Source of the DNA: CAZXNF01 sp050741255 | GTDB lineage: Bacteria; Pseudomonadota; Gammaproteobacteria; Burkholderiales; SG8-41 | Assembly: GCA_050741255.1 (NCBI GenBank) | Contig: JBOIEQ010000139.1 | Coordinates: 1 to 11,455, forward strand | Direction: 5' to 3' | Length of the DNA: 11,455 nucleotides | Part shown: positions 5,526 through 11,455 of the stretch, in pieces | Numbering within the stretch: position 1 is the first letter of the stretch | Layout: every line of letters starts with the position of its first letter | Translations under genes and position numbers: made by a program | The notes under the pieces: generated by a model | Database searches by the model: none | The model's input: only the letters and a program-made list of their open reading frames with translations | What the model was told of the DNA's origin: nothing

Positions 5526-6400
5526 TCCGCCTCGCGATCATTTCCGAGGGCGTGAACACCTGGCCCGTCTATGTGGCGCAGGAAGAAGGCTTTTTCCGGC
5601 GCGCGGGCATCGAGGTCGACGTCACCATCACGCGTTCCTCGGTGAAGCAACTCGACGCGCTGCAGAAAGGCGGTTTCGACATCGGCTTCCAGCAGGCGGA
5701 CCACGTGGTGCGCGCGGTGGAAAACGGCTCGGACCTGTTCGCCTGCATGGCGATGGCGCACGCGCCGGGCCTCACGCTGGTCGGCGCGCGTGACGTGAAG
5801 GGCATCGCCGGCCTGCAGGGCCGCACGATCGCGGTCGACGGCGGACGCACCGGTTACGCGCTGCTGCTGCGCCGGCTGCTGGCGGATAGTGGTCTGGCTG
5901 AATCCGGGTACACGTTCCAGGAATTCGGCGGCTCGCAGGAGCGCTTCGACGCGCTGCGTGCGGGCGCGGCGGCGGCGAGCTGGCTCAACCCGCCGTTCGA
6001 CCAGCGGCTGCTGGCGGAAGGTTTTCAAAGCCTGACGACGACCGTGCAGGCGTTTCCCGACTATCCCGGGCCGGTCGCCGCTGCGCGCCGGTCGTGGGCG
6101 CAGGCGCATGCCAGGGATCTCGTCGCGTTCATCCGGGCGTTCAAGGCCGCGTATGCGTGGCTGCAGGACGGCGCCAACCGCGAGGCGGCGATCCGGTTGT
6201 TGCCGGCGCGTCTCGAGCTCGATGCCAACGCCGCGGCGGCCGGTCTCGCGCAGATGGCCGCGCGGCCGCAGCCGGAGATCACGCCGGCGGGCCTGACGCA
6301 GGTGATCGACGCCTATTGGGCGGCGGAGGGATTGACGACGCCGAAGCCCGCGCCAGAGAAGTATCTGGATCTTTCCTATCTCGCTGCCGCAACGAAATGA
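5522..6400 (+). CDS. NMT1/THI5-like ABC-type substrate-binding protein without a signal peptide
   Basis: The 292-residue protein has the type 2 periplasmic-binding fold of the NMT1/THI5/SsuA group, which binds small organic ligands (pyrimidine precursors, sulfonates, aromatic acids) for ABC uptake. Its first residues already form the first beta strand (MIRLAIISEGVNTWPVYVAQ), followed by the family's EEGFFRRAGIEVDV. FDIGFQQADHVVRAVENG (52-69) and the GLQGRTIAVDGGRTGYAL segment (97-114) are also characteristic. A signal peptide is missing, and no in-frame upstream start supplies one, so the product may be cytoplasmic or exported in another way. It is the first gene of the plus-strand cluster, divergent from the GntR gene; no ABC permease or ATPase is visible. 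Its stop TGA (6398-6400) directly touches the GTG of the next gene. Confidence 0.8.
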   Translation: MIRLAIISEGVNTWPVYVAQEEGFFRRAGIEVDVTITRSSVKQLDALQKGGFDIGFQQADHVVRAVENGSDLFACMAMAHAPGLTLVGARDVKGIAGLQGRTIAVDGGRTGYALLLRRLLADSGLAESGYTFQEFGGSQERFDALRAGAAAASWLNPPFDQRLLAEGFQSLTTTVQAFPDYPGPVAAARRSWAQAHARDLVAFIRAFKAAYAWLQDGANREAAIRLLPARLELDANAAAAGLAQMAARPQPEITPAGLTQVIDAYWAAEGLTTPKPAPEKYLDLSYLAAATK

Positions 6401-7573
6401 GTGACTCAAAGCGGTAAGTTTTTCCCTCATCCCTCATCCTTACCCTTGGACGCCCTCGTCAAATCCGCCATCTCGCACTGGGCGCCGCGCTTCGTCGCCA
6501 ACGGCATCGTGTTGACCGACTTCGAAGAGGTCACGCAGTCGATCGCCAGCTGGGACGAGTGGTGCGGCGCGTGGAGCCGGCGCGCGGCGGTCCACGAGGC
6601 GCTCGGCCGGGAAACGCTCGCGCAGGGATTTAAACGCAGCGCGGGCGAGCACCTGACGCGCGCCGGTGTGTATTACCACTTCGCCAAATTCCTGTTCGTG
6701 CACAAGCCGGACGAACTGCGCGCAGCGCACGCGAAGGCGGTGGAATGCCGCAACGCCGCGCTGCCGCTGCTCGATCCGCCGGGCGAGCGGGTGGCGATTC
6801 CGTATGCGGGCAGCCAGCTCTACGGCAACCTGCGGAAACCCACGAGCGCTTTGCGCTCGTCATCGACTGCAGCACGTTCCGTTGACCGCGAGGTTGCGGG
6901 CACCGGTCAATATCGCCCGCCACTGGTGATCATGTGCATGGGCCTCGACAGCGCGAAGGAGGAGATGGAAGCCTACGAGGCCACCTTCCTCGCGCGCGGC
7001 GTGGCGACGCTGGCCTTCGATGGTCCGGGGCAGGGCGAGGGCGAACACGACTGGCCGCTGCGCGGCGACTACGAGGCGGTGGTGAAGGCGGTGGTGGACT
7101 TTGTGGAGACGCGCGCCGATGTGGATGCCGCGCGCGTCGGTCTGTGGGGCGTGTCGCTCGGCGGCTACTTCGCTCCGCGTGCGGCGGCCTTCGAGAAGCG
7201 CGTGAAGGCCTGTATCGCGCTGTCCGGGCCGTTCGACTGGCATGCCGCCTGGGAACAGCTCCCGGCGCTGTCGCAGGAGACCTTCCGCGTGCGTTCCAAA
7301 TCGAAAACGCTGGCGGACGCGCACGAATACACTCGCAAGCTGAGCCTGGTTGGCGTGGCGAAAAACATCACCTGCCCGCTGTTCGTGGTGGCGGGCCAGC
7401 AGGACCGGCTGGTGCCGTGGCAGGACGCGCTCAGGCTGGCGGACGAGGCGTCCGGTCCCGTGGTGCGGCTGTTCATCGAGGACGGCAACCACGTGGCCAA
7501 CAATCGCGGCTATCAGTACCGCCCGCAAACGGCGGACTGGATGGCCACGCAGCTCGGTGTGGCGCGGCATTGA
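6401..7573 (+). CDS. Alpha/beta hydrolase 1, 2,6-dihydropseudooxynicotine-hydrolase-like
   Basis: The 390-residue enzyme has a helical N-terminal domain (about 17-145) and a C-terminal alpha/beta-hydrolase core (about 172-390). The nucleophile elbow is GVSLGG with Ser252; Asp335 (GQQDRLVPW) and His364 (DGNHVANN) complete the triad. AFDGPGQGEGE (206-216) is a group hallmark. Relatives include a carbon-carbon bond hydrolase of nicotine breakdown and FrsA/DUF1100 esterases, so cleavage of a ketone or ester is likely but the substrate is unknown. Start choice is uncertain: GTG 6401 abuts the previous stop with no ribosome site, and TTG 6446 (MDALVKSAISHW) would better match its paralogue at 9658. 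Compared with that paralogue it carries about 12 extra residues in the interdomain linker (about 149-171), encoded by a palindrome-bearing stretch. Confidence 0.88.
   Translation: MTQSGKFFPHPSSLPLDALVKSAISHWAPRFVANGIVLTDFEEVTQSIASWDEWCGAWSRRAAVHEALGRETLAQGFKRSAGEHLTRAGVYYHFAKFLFVHKPDELRAAHAKAVECRNAALPLLDPPGERVAIPYAGSQLYGNLRKPTSALRSSSTAARSVDREVAGTGQYRPPLVIMCMGLDSAKEEMEAYEATFLARGVATLAFDGPGQGEGEHDWPLRGDYEAVVKAVVDFVETRADVDAARVGLWGVSLGGYFAPRAAAFEKRVKACIALSGPFDWHAAWEQLPALSQETFRVRSKSKTLADAHEYTRKLSLVGVAKNITCPLFVVAGQQDRLVPWQDALRLADEASGPVVRLFIEDGNHVANNRGYQYRPQTADWMATQLGVARH
6842..6860. repeat. In-gene palindrome at the hydrolase 1 interdomain linker
   Basis: acgagcgc and gcgctcgt (eight-base perfect stem) flank a ttt loop. 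The palindrome follows directly the conserved LRKP-coding stretch and is part of the reading frame (residues about 148-154). The paralogous gene has a shorter palindrome at the same spot (10078-10096). Confidence 0.7.
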
Positions 7574-7589
7574 AGCGCGCAATCAAAGA

Positions 7590-7605
7590 CGCCGGCATTC
7601 CGGCG
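7590..7605 (+). other. Intercistronic hairpin before Bug receptor 1
   Basis: cgccgg and ccggcg form a six-base stem around catt in the 53-bp gap between hydrolase 1 and Bug receptor 1. There is no T-tract, so termination is unlikely. A hairpin here could protect the 3' end of the upstream message or set a different expression level for the receptor, as seen between genes of other binding-protein operons (inference). Confidence 0.4.
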
Positions 7606-7626
7606 CAATAAACGGAGGAGGGCACC

Positions 7627-8607
7627 ATGAAACAAGGCATGAGGATCGTGATCACCGCCGCGCTGCTGCTGGCGGCCCCGCAGGTCAACGCACAGGCGCC
7701 GTCGGCGGACGCTTATCCCAGCCGTCCCATCCGCATGCTGGTGCCCTTTTCGGCGGGCAGCGTGACGGACTTCTGTGCGCGCCTGCTCGGCCAGAAGATG
7801 TTCGAGCGCTGGGGGCAGCAGGTGGTGGTGGACAACCGGCCGAGCGCGGGCGGCGTGGTCGCCTCGGAGCTGCTGCTCGCGGCGGTGCCCGACGGCTACA
7901 CGCTGATGCTGACTTCGGTCGGCCACGCGGTGAACGCCTCGCTCTACAGCAAGCTGCCGTACGACACCGTGAAGGATTTCGCCGGCATCACGCTGGTGGC
8001 CGACGTGCCGACGGTGCTGGTCGTCACGCCGTCGCTGAATCTCAAGACCGTGAAGGACCTGGTCGATTACGCGAAGGCCCGGCCCGGGCAGGTCAACTAT
8101 GCTTCCGCCGGCGTCGGCAGCGGCGCGCACATCAATGCCGAGCAGTTCAAGCTGGCGACCGGCATCAATGCCGTCCACGTGCCGTTCAAGGGCACGCCGG
8201 ACGCGCTCACCAGCGTGATCAGCGGCAGCACGCAGTTCTTCTTCTCGCCGATCCTCGGCGCGGCGGCGCTGGTGAAGAGCGGTCGCATCGGCGCCCTGGC
8301 GGTCTCGACCAAGGACCGCTCACCGGTGCTGCCCGACCTGCCGGGTGCGACGGAGGTCGGCCTGCCGGGTTTCGAGTTCAACCTGTGGACCGGGCTGTTC
8401 GGGCCGGCGCGGATGCCACGCGACATCAAGGACAAGCTGGCCGGCGAAGTCGCGCGCATCCTGGCCCTGCCGGACGTGAAGGAGCGGCTGCTGACGCAGG
8501 GCGCGGCCGGGCATCCCATGTCGCCGCGGGAATTCGATGTCTTCATCAAGAGCGAGGTCGAGCGCCTGGCGAAGGTGGTGAAGGCGTCCGGGGCAAAAGC
8601 GGACTGA
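7627..8607 (+). CDS. Bug/TctC-family periplasmic solute receptor 1
   Basis: This 326-residue protein is a tripartite tricarboxylate transporter (TTT) receptor of the Bug family, which captures carboxylates and amides in the periplasm. Residues 1-22 are a signal peptide cut after VNA. The mature protein opens with YPSRPIRMLVPFSAGSVTDFCARLLGQ (30-56), the family's first strand and ligand loop, though GS replaces the commoner GG. VVVDNRPSAGG (67-76) and PDGYTL (88-93) are family hallmarks, followed by the usual YDTVKDF. The ribosome site GGAGGAGG about five bases before the ATG is very strong. The membrane partners (TctA/TctB) are absent here, as for most Bug genes of Burkholderiales. Placement between two hydrolases suggests its ligand feeds those enzymes, but the ligand is unknown. 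Confidence 0.93.
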   Translation: MKQGMRIVITAALLLAAPQVNAQAPSADAYPSRPIRMLVPFSAGSVTDFCARLLGQKMFERWGQQVVVDNRPSAGGVVASELLLAAVPDGYTLMLTSVGHAVNASLYSKLPYDTVKDFAGITLVADVPTVLVVTPSLNLKTVKDLVDYAKARPGQVNYASAGVGSGAHINAEQFKLATGINAVHVPFKGTPDALTSVISGSTQFFFSPILGAAALVKSGRIGALAVSTKDRSPVLPDLPGATEVGLPGFEFNLWTGLFGPARMPRDIKDKLAGEVARILALPDVKERLLTQGAAGHPMSPREFDVFIKSEVERLAKVVKASGAKAD

Positions 8608-8648
8608 GCGGCGAAGCCGGTCTTGCCTGAGATCCGGGAGGAACGAGC

Positions 8649-9629
8649 ATGCGTATCCTGACTGCGTTGACAACGGGTGTGGCGCTGACGCCGTGGTTCA
8701 TCAGCCTCGCGATGGCGGCGGAAGCCGCGGCGGATTTTCCGAACAAGCCCATCCGCATCATGGGCCAGGGCGCGGGCAGCACGGCGGACTACCTGTCGCG
8801 CTTTCTCGGCGTGCGGCTGACCGAGAAATGGGGGCAGGCGGTCGTCGTCGACAACCGCGCCGGTGCGGGCGGGACGCTGTCGGCGGAGGTGGTCGCCCGA
8901 TCGGCGCCTGACGGTTACACGCTGGTGATGGGACATGCCGGACCAATGGTGAGTGCGGTGACGCTGTATGCCAAGGCACTGACCTACGATCCGGTGAAAG
9001 ATTTCGCGCCGGTGACGATGGTGTCGCGCGGGGTGACGGTGCTGGTGTCGCATCCGTCGCTGCCGGTGTCGAACGCGCAGGAACTGATCGCCTACGCGAA
9101 GCAGCGTAGCAACCTGACCTACGGGTCGGCGGGCAACGGCACCATCAGCCACCTGACGGGCGAGGTGTTCAACCAGGTGACGGGGCTCAAGCTGCTGCAC
9201 ATCCCGTACAAGAGCGCGGGCTTCGCGCTGACGGCGCTGCTCGGGAACGAGGTGCAGATTTCCTTCCTGTCGCCGATCACGGCGTACTCGCAGCTTAAGG
9301 CCGGCAAGGTCAAGGCCTACGCGGTGTCGAGCAGGGAACGCTTCGCGGGGGCGCCGGACATCCCGAGCGCCACCGAGGCAGGCATACCCGGCATGGAGGC
9401 CTTGCTGTGGTTCGGGGTGTTCGCGCCCGCGAAGACGCCGCGGCCGGTGGTGATGAAACTCAACCAGGGCATCGGCGACCTGCTGCGCCAGGCCGACGTG
9501 AAAGAGGCGTTGCTGAAGCAGGGCGGGGAGGCCGCGCCGTCCACGCCCGAGGAACTGGGCAGGTTCGTGCAGAGCGAACTGGCGAAATGGACGCCGATCA
9601 TCAAGGCGGCAGGCATGAAGGCGGATTGA
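8649..9629 (+). CDS. Bug/TctC-family periplasmic solute receptor 2
   Basis: This is a second TTT receptor of the same length (326 residues), in tandem with receptor 1, 41 bp downstream. The signal peptide ends at AMA (21-23). The ligand-loop strand reads FPNKPIRIMGQGAGSTADYLSRFLG (30-54); the usual VPF before the loop is replaced by MGQ, so its pocket probably differs from that of receptor 1. VVVDNRAGAGG (65-75) and PDGYTL are conserved. A GGGAGGA ribosome site precedes the ATG. The two receptors are clear paralogues but have diverged well beyond a recent duplication, consistent with different or stereoisomeric ligands (inference). Confidence 0.93.
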   Translation: MRILTALTTGVALTPWFISLAMAAEAAADFPNKPIRIMGQGAGSTADYLSRFLGVRLTEKWGQAVVVDNRAGAGGTLSAEVVARSAPDGYTLVMGHAGPMVSAVTLYAKALTYDPVKDFAPVTMVSRGVTVLVSHPSLPVSNAQELIAYAKQRSNLTYGSAGNGTISHLTGEVFNQVTGLKLLHIPYKSAGFALTALLGNEVQISFLSPITAYSQLKAGKVKAYAVSSRERFAGAPDIPSATEAGIPGMEALLWFGVFAPAKTPRPVVMKLNQGIGDLLRQADVKEALLKQGGEAAPSTPEELGRFVQSELAKWTPIIKAAGMKAD

Positions 9630-9657
9630 TGTGCCAATCGGGTAACGGAGCGCAGCC

Positions 9658-10773
9658 ATGAACTATCCCGACGAAATGAAGCGCGATCCGCGCATCGAAT
9701 CGGCCATCGCGCATTGGGCGCCGCGCTTTGTGGTGAACGGCGTGCCGCTGACGGACTTCCAGGAGGTGACCGCCTCCCTGCACAGTTGGGACGAGTGGTG
9801 CGCGGCGTGGTCACAGCGCGCGGCGGTGCACGAAGGGCTGGGCGACAAGGCCCTGAAGGAAGGCTACACGTTGTCCGCCGGTGAGCACTACACCCGCGCG
9901 GCGGTGTGCTACCACTTCGGCAAGTTCCTGTTCGTCAACGATCTGGCGCAGATGAAGGCCGCGCACGCCAAGACGGTGGAGTGCCGCCGGAAGGCGCTGC
10001 CGCTGATCGACCCGCCGGGCGAGCGCGTGGCGATGCCCTACGAGGGCAAGCACCTGTACGGCATCCTGCGGAAACCCACGAACGCTACGGGTTCGTCCTC
10101 AACCGGCGTGGCGAAACCGCCGGTCGTCGTCATGTGCATGGGGCTCGATTCGACGAAGGAAGAGATGGGCGACTACGAGGATCGCTTTCTCGCGCGCGGG
10201 CTCGCGACGCTGGCCTTCGACGGGCCGGGGCAGGGCGAGGCGGAGTACGATTTCCCGATCTGCCCGGAATACGAAAAACCCGTGAAGGCGGTGATCGACT
10301 GGATCGAGACGCGCGCGGACCTCGACCGTGACCGCATCGGCATCTGGGGCGTTTCCCTGGGCGGCTACTACGCGCCGCGCGCGGCGGCGTTCGAAAAGCG
10401 CATCAAGGCCTGTGTGGCGCTGTCGGGCGCCTACCAGCGCGGCACCAGCTTCGAGGGCCGGCCGGTGATCAACGTGGAAACTTTCCGCGTGCGATCGGGC
10501 AGCCGGGATCTCGAGGAAGCGGGCAAGGTCGCGGCGCGCATATCGCTGAAAGGCATCGCGAAGAACATCACCTGCCCGCTCTATATCGTGGCGGGCACGA
10601 AGGACCGGCTGACGCCGGTCTCGGCGGCGCAGCAACTGGCGGCGGAAGTGTCCGGGCCCTGCGTGCTGTCCATCATCGAGGGCGGCAACCACGTGGTCAA
10701 TAATTTGTGGTACCAATATCGGCCGCAGACGGCGGACTGGATGGCGCGGCAATTAAAAGCGCTGAACGCTTGA
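9658..10773 (+). CDS. Alpha/beta hydrolase 2, 2,6-dihydropseudooxynicotine-hydrolase-like
   Basis: The 371-residue enzyme is a close paralogue of hydrolase 1: over the ungapped N-terminal domain (SAI..HWAPRF to LRKPT) I count 88 identical of 127 residues. The triad is Ser233 (GVSLGG), Asp316 (GTKDRLTP) and His345 (GGNHVVNN), and FDGPGQGEAE (187-196) is conserved. Differences cluster in the core after the nucleophile strand (LSGAYQRGTSFEGRP against LSGPFDWHAAWEQLP), a region likely to line the active site, so substrate preference may differ. The ATG at 9658 has a GGAG ribosome site, and its N-terminus gives a cleaner start than that of hydrolase 1. It follows Bug receptor 2 by 28 bp, so is likely in the same transcript. 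A nested inverted repeat begins right after its stop. Confidence 0.92.
   Translation: MNYPDEMKRDPRIESAIAHWAPRFVVNGVPLTDFQEVTASLHSWDEWCAAWSQRAAVHEGLGDKALKEGYTLSAGEHYTRAAVCYHFGKFLFVNDLAQMKAAHAKTVECRRKALPLIDPPGERVAMPYEGKHLYGILRKPTNATGSSSTGVAKPPVVVMCMGLDSTKEEMGDYEDRFLARGLATLAFDGPGQGEAEYDFPICPEYEKPVKAVIDWIETRADLDRDRIGIWGVSLGGYYAPRAAAFEKRIKACVALSGAYQRGTSFEGRPVINVETFRVRSGSRDLEEAGKVAARISLKGIAKNITCPLYIVAGTKDRLTPVSAAQQLAAEVSGPCVLSIIEGGNHVVNNLWYQYRPQTADWMARQLKALNA
10078..10096. repeat. In-gene palindrome at the hydrolase 2 interdomain linker
   Basis: acgaac and gttcgt (six-base stem) flank a seven-base loop directly after the LRKP-coding stretch, the same place as the palindrome in hydrolase 1 (6842-6860). 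The stem differs from that one by paired changes (g-c to a-t), which keeps pairing. Confidence 0.55.
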
Positions 10774-10774
10774 G

Positions 10775-10792
10775 CCACCGAGACACCGAGAA
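10775..10792. repeat. Outer arm (left) of second nested inverted repeat
   Basis: ccaccgagacaccgagaa (18 bp) is the exact reverse complement of 10931-10948. It begins two bases after the TGA of hydrolase 2. Confidence 0.85.
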
Positions 10793-10824
10793 AATGGAGG
10801 GGCGGGAAGATCAAGGACACGTTT

Positions 10825-10851
10825 GAACCACAGAGGCACAGAGACACGGAG
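10825..10851. repeat. Inner arm (left) of second nested inverted repeat
   Basis: This 27-bp arm (starting gaaccacagaggcacagaga) is the exact reverse complement of 10889-10915. The loop between the arms is 37 bases. The 'accacagaggcacagagacacgg' type of intergenic repeat is widespread in environmental Proteobacteria (from general knowledge; no search done). Confidence 0.85.
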
Positions 10852-10888
10852 AAAATCAAATGAATGGAACTTCGAATACAAGCTTTTC

Positions 10889-10915
10889 CTCCGTGTCTCT
10901 GTGCCTCTGTGGTTC
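10889..10915. repeat. Inner arm (right) of second nested inverted repeat
   Basis: This is the exact inverted copy of 10825-10851. Together with the outer arms it forms a 174-bp interrupted palindrome between hydrolase 2 and the M24 gene. Confidence 0.85.
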
Positions 10916-10930
10916 CATTGTTGTTCGTGG

Positions 10931-10948
10931 TTCTCGGTGTCTCGGTGG
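10931..10948. repeat. Outer arm (right) of second nested inverted repeat
   Basis: This is the exact inverted partner of 10775-10792. It ends 46 bp before the start of the M24 gene. The remaining intergenic bases hold no further gene. Confidence 0.85.
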
Positions 10949-10994
10949 TTCATTGTGTGGTTCTGATGGAATTTGATTTTCTGGAGTGGTAAAC

Positions 10995-11455
10995 ATGGCA
11001 GGCAGGAAGAAAGTCGAACCGCAGCAGGTCAAGCCCGATTCCATCCCGGCCAAGGGCCGCAAGGGAAAATCGCTGGCCGAGACCATGGTGGAGTTCCCGG
11101 ACCCCGGCCATCGCTGGGACCGGCCGCTGCAGGCGCCGGGCCGCATGCAGGTCGACTTCGAGGAGCGCGTCGATTTCCGCCGGCTGCACGACTACCGGCT
11201 CGGTCGCACCCGCGCGGCGCTCGCGAAATCGGGGCTGGGCGCGGTGCTGGTGTTCGACCAGTACAACGTGCGTTACATCTCCAGCACGGTGATCGGCGAG
11301 TGGGCGCGCGACAAGCTGACGCGCTGGTGTTTGTTTACCGGCAACGGCGATCCCTACGTGTGGGACTTCGGTTCGGCCGCCCGCCACCACCGCATCTACG
11401 CGCCGTGGCTGCCGACGAATCACTGCCTCGCCGGCAACGTGGGCATGCGCGGGGC
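10995..11455 (+). CDS. M24-family metalloenzyme (creatinase/Xaa-Pro peptidase-like), N-terminal part only
   Basis: The frame from the ATG at 10995 stays open for 153 codons to the window edge. A GGAG ribosome site lies about eight bases upstream. Residues 1-25 are lysine-rich (MAGRKKVEPQQVKPDS). From about residue 60 the sequence follows the creatinase N-terminal domain: an RLHDYRLGRTRAALAKSG helix, then GAVLVFDQYNVRYISST (82-98), which is the typical strand and substrate-domain loop, then CLFTGNGDPYVWDFGSAARHH. The metal-binding pita-bread domain lies beyond the window, so activity cannot be judged. The group includes prolidases, creatinases and the DMSP lyase DddP; the long N-terminal extension and the WDF phrase recall DddP-like members, but this is only a suggestion. 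It is on the same strand as the hydrolase operon, separated by the nested repeat. Confidence 0.82.
   Translation, partial: MAGRKKVEPQQVKPDSIPAKGRKGKSLAETMVEFPDPGHRWDRPLQAPGRMQVDFEERVDFRRLHDYRLGRTRAALAKSGLGAVLVFDQYNVRYISSTVIGEWARDKLTRWCLFTGNGDPYVWDFGSAARHHRIYAPWLPTNHCLAGNVGMRG

Noticed and set aside
7350..8630. 426-codon plus-strand frame overlapping hydrolase 1 and Bug receptor 1
   Set aside because: It is an out-of-frame shadow of two genes with signal peptide, triad and family motifs in their own frames.
8097..9659. 520-codon open frame on the minus strand across both Bug receptor genes
   Set aside because: It runs antisense to two clear receptor genes, is histidine- and arginine-rich with no family signature, and is the expected shadow of high-GC third-position bias.
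10753..11146. Minus-strand frames across the second repeat island (peptides such as HRDTE and SLCLCG)
   Set aside because: These peptides are the known translation products of the intergenic repeat itself, not genes.

Overview
This window is a GC-rich stretch of bacterial chromosome, most likely from a betaproteobacterium of the Burkholderiales type. That assignment is inferred from content: two Bug/TctC-type solute receptors with no membrane permease beside them, a DUF4124 protein, an orphan ModA-like receptor, an RluF-type pseudouridine synthase, an FCD-type GntR regulator, and intergenic repeats of the 'accacagaggcacagag' and 'attccagcgaaagctggaat' kinds. There is no rRNA, tRNA, CRISPR array, transposase or phage gene. 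All long reading frames antisense to the genes below look like high-GC shadows.

Left part (1-5261) is mostly housekeeping. A truncated single-pass membrane protein with a proline-rich tail runs off the left edge (minus strand). It is divergent from a periplasmic ModA-like binding protein (plus). Then come four minus-strand genes: a DUF4124 protein with an internal cysteine-bearing repeat, an RluF-like 23S rRNA pseudouridine synthase, a COG2509-type FAD-dependent dehydrogenase, and a GntR/FCD regulator. A nested inverted-repeat island (2669-2876) separates the pseudouridine synthase from the dehydrogenase.

Right part (5262-11455) is an apparent catabolic or uptake locus read on the plus strand and divergent from the GntR gene. 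Its order is: NMT1/THI5-like substrate-binding protein with no visible signal peptide, alpha/beta hydrolase 1, Bug receptor 1, Bug receptor 2, alpha/beta hydrolase 2, a second nested inverted-repeat island (10775-10948), then the start of an M24 (creatinase/Xaa-Pro peptidase-like) metalloenzyme cut by the window edge. The two hydrolases are close paralogues with intact Ser-Asp-His triads. They resemble the family of 2,6-dihydropseudooxynicotine hydrolase (carbon-carbon or ester hydrolases with a helical cap). Together the genes suggest capture of one or two small organic (probably carboxylated) substrates in the periplasm followed by hydrolytic cleavage in the cytoplasm. The substrate cannot be read from the sequence.

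The most informative non-coding signal is a set of four copies of a nine-base half-site, (T)(A/G)AACCA(A/T)T, in the gntR/uptake-operon divergent region. One pair forms a 25-bp palindrome lying on the predicted gntR core promoter. The other pair forms a direct repeat just upstream of the predicted operon promoter. This is a testable autoregulated switch. Other points worth a look are the two nested repeat islands, a palindrome sitting at the same linker in both hydrolase genes with compensating base changes, and a strong Shine-Dalgarno sequence that fits a ten-codon TTG mini-ORF rather than the first operon gene.
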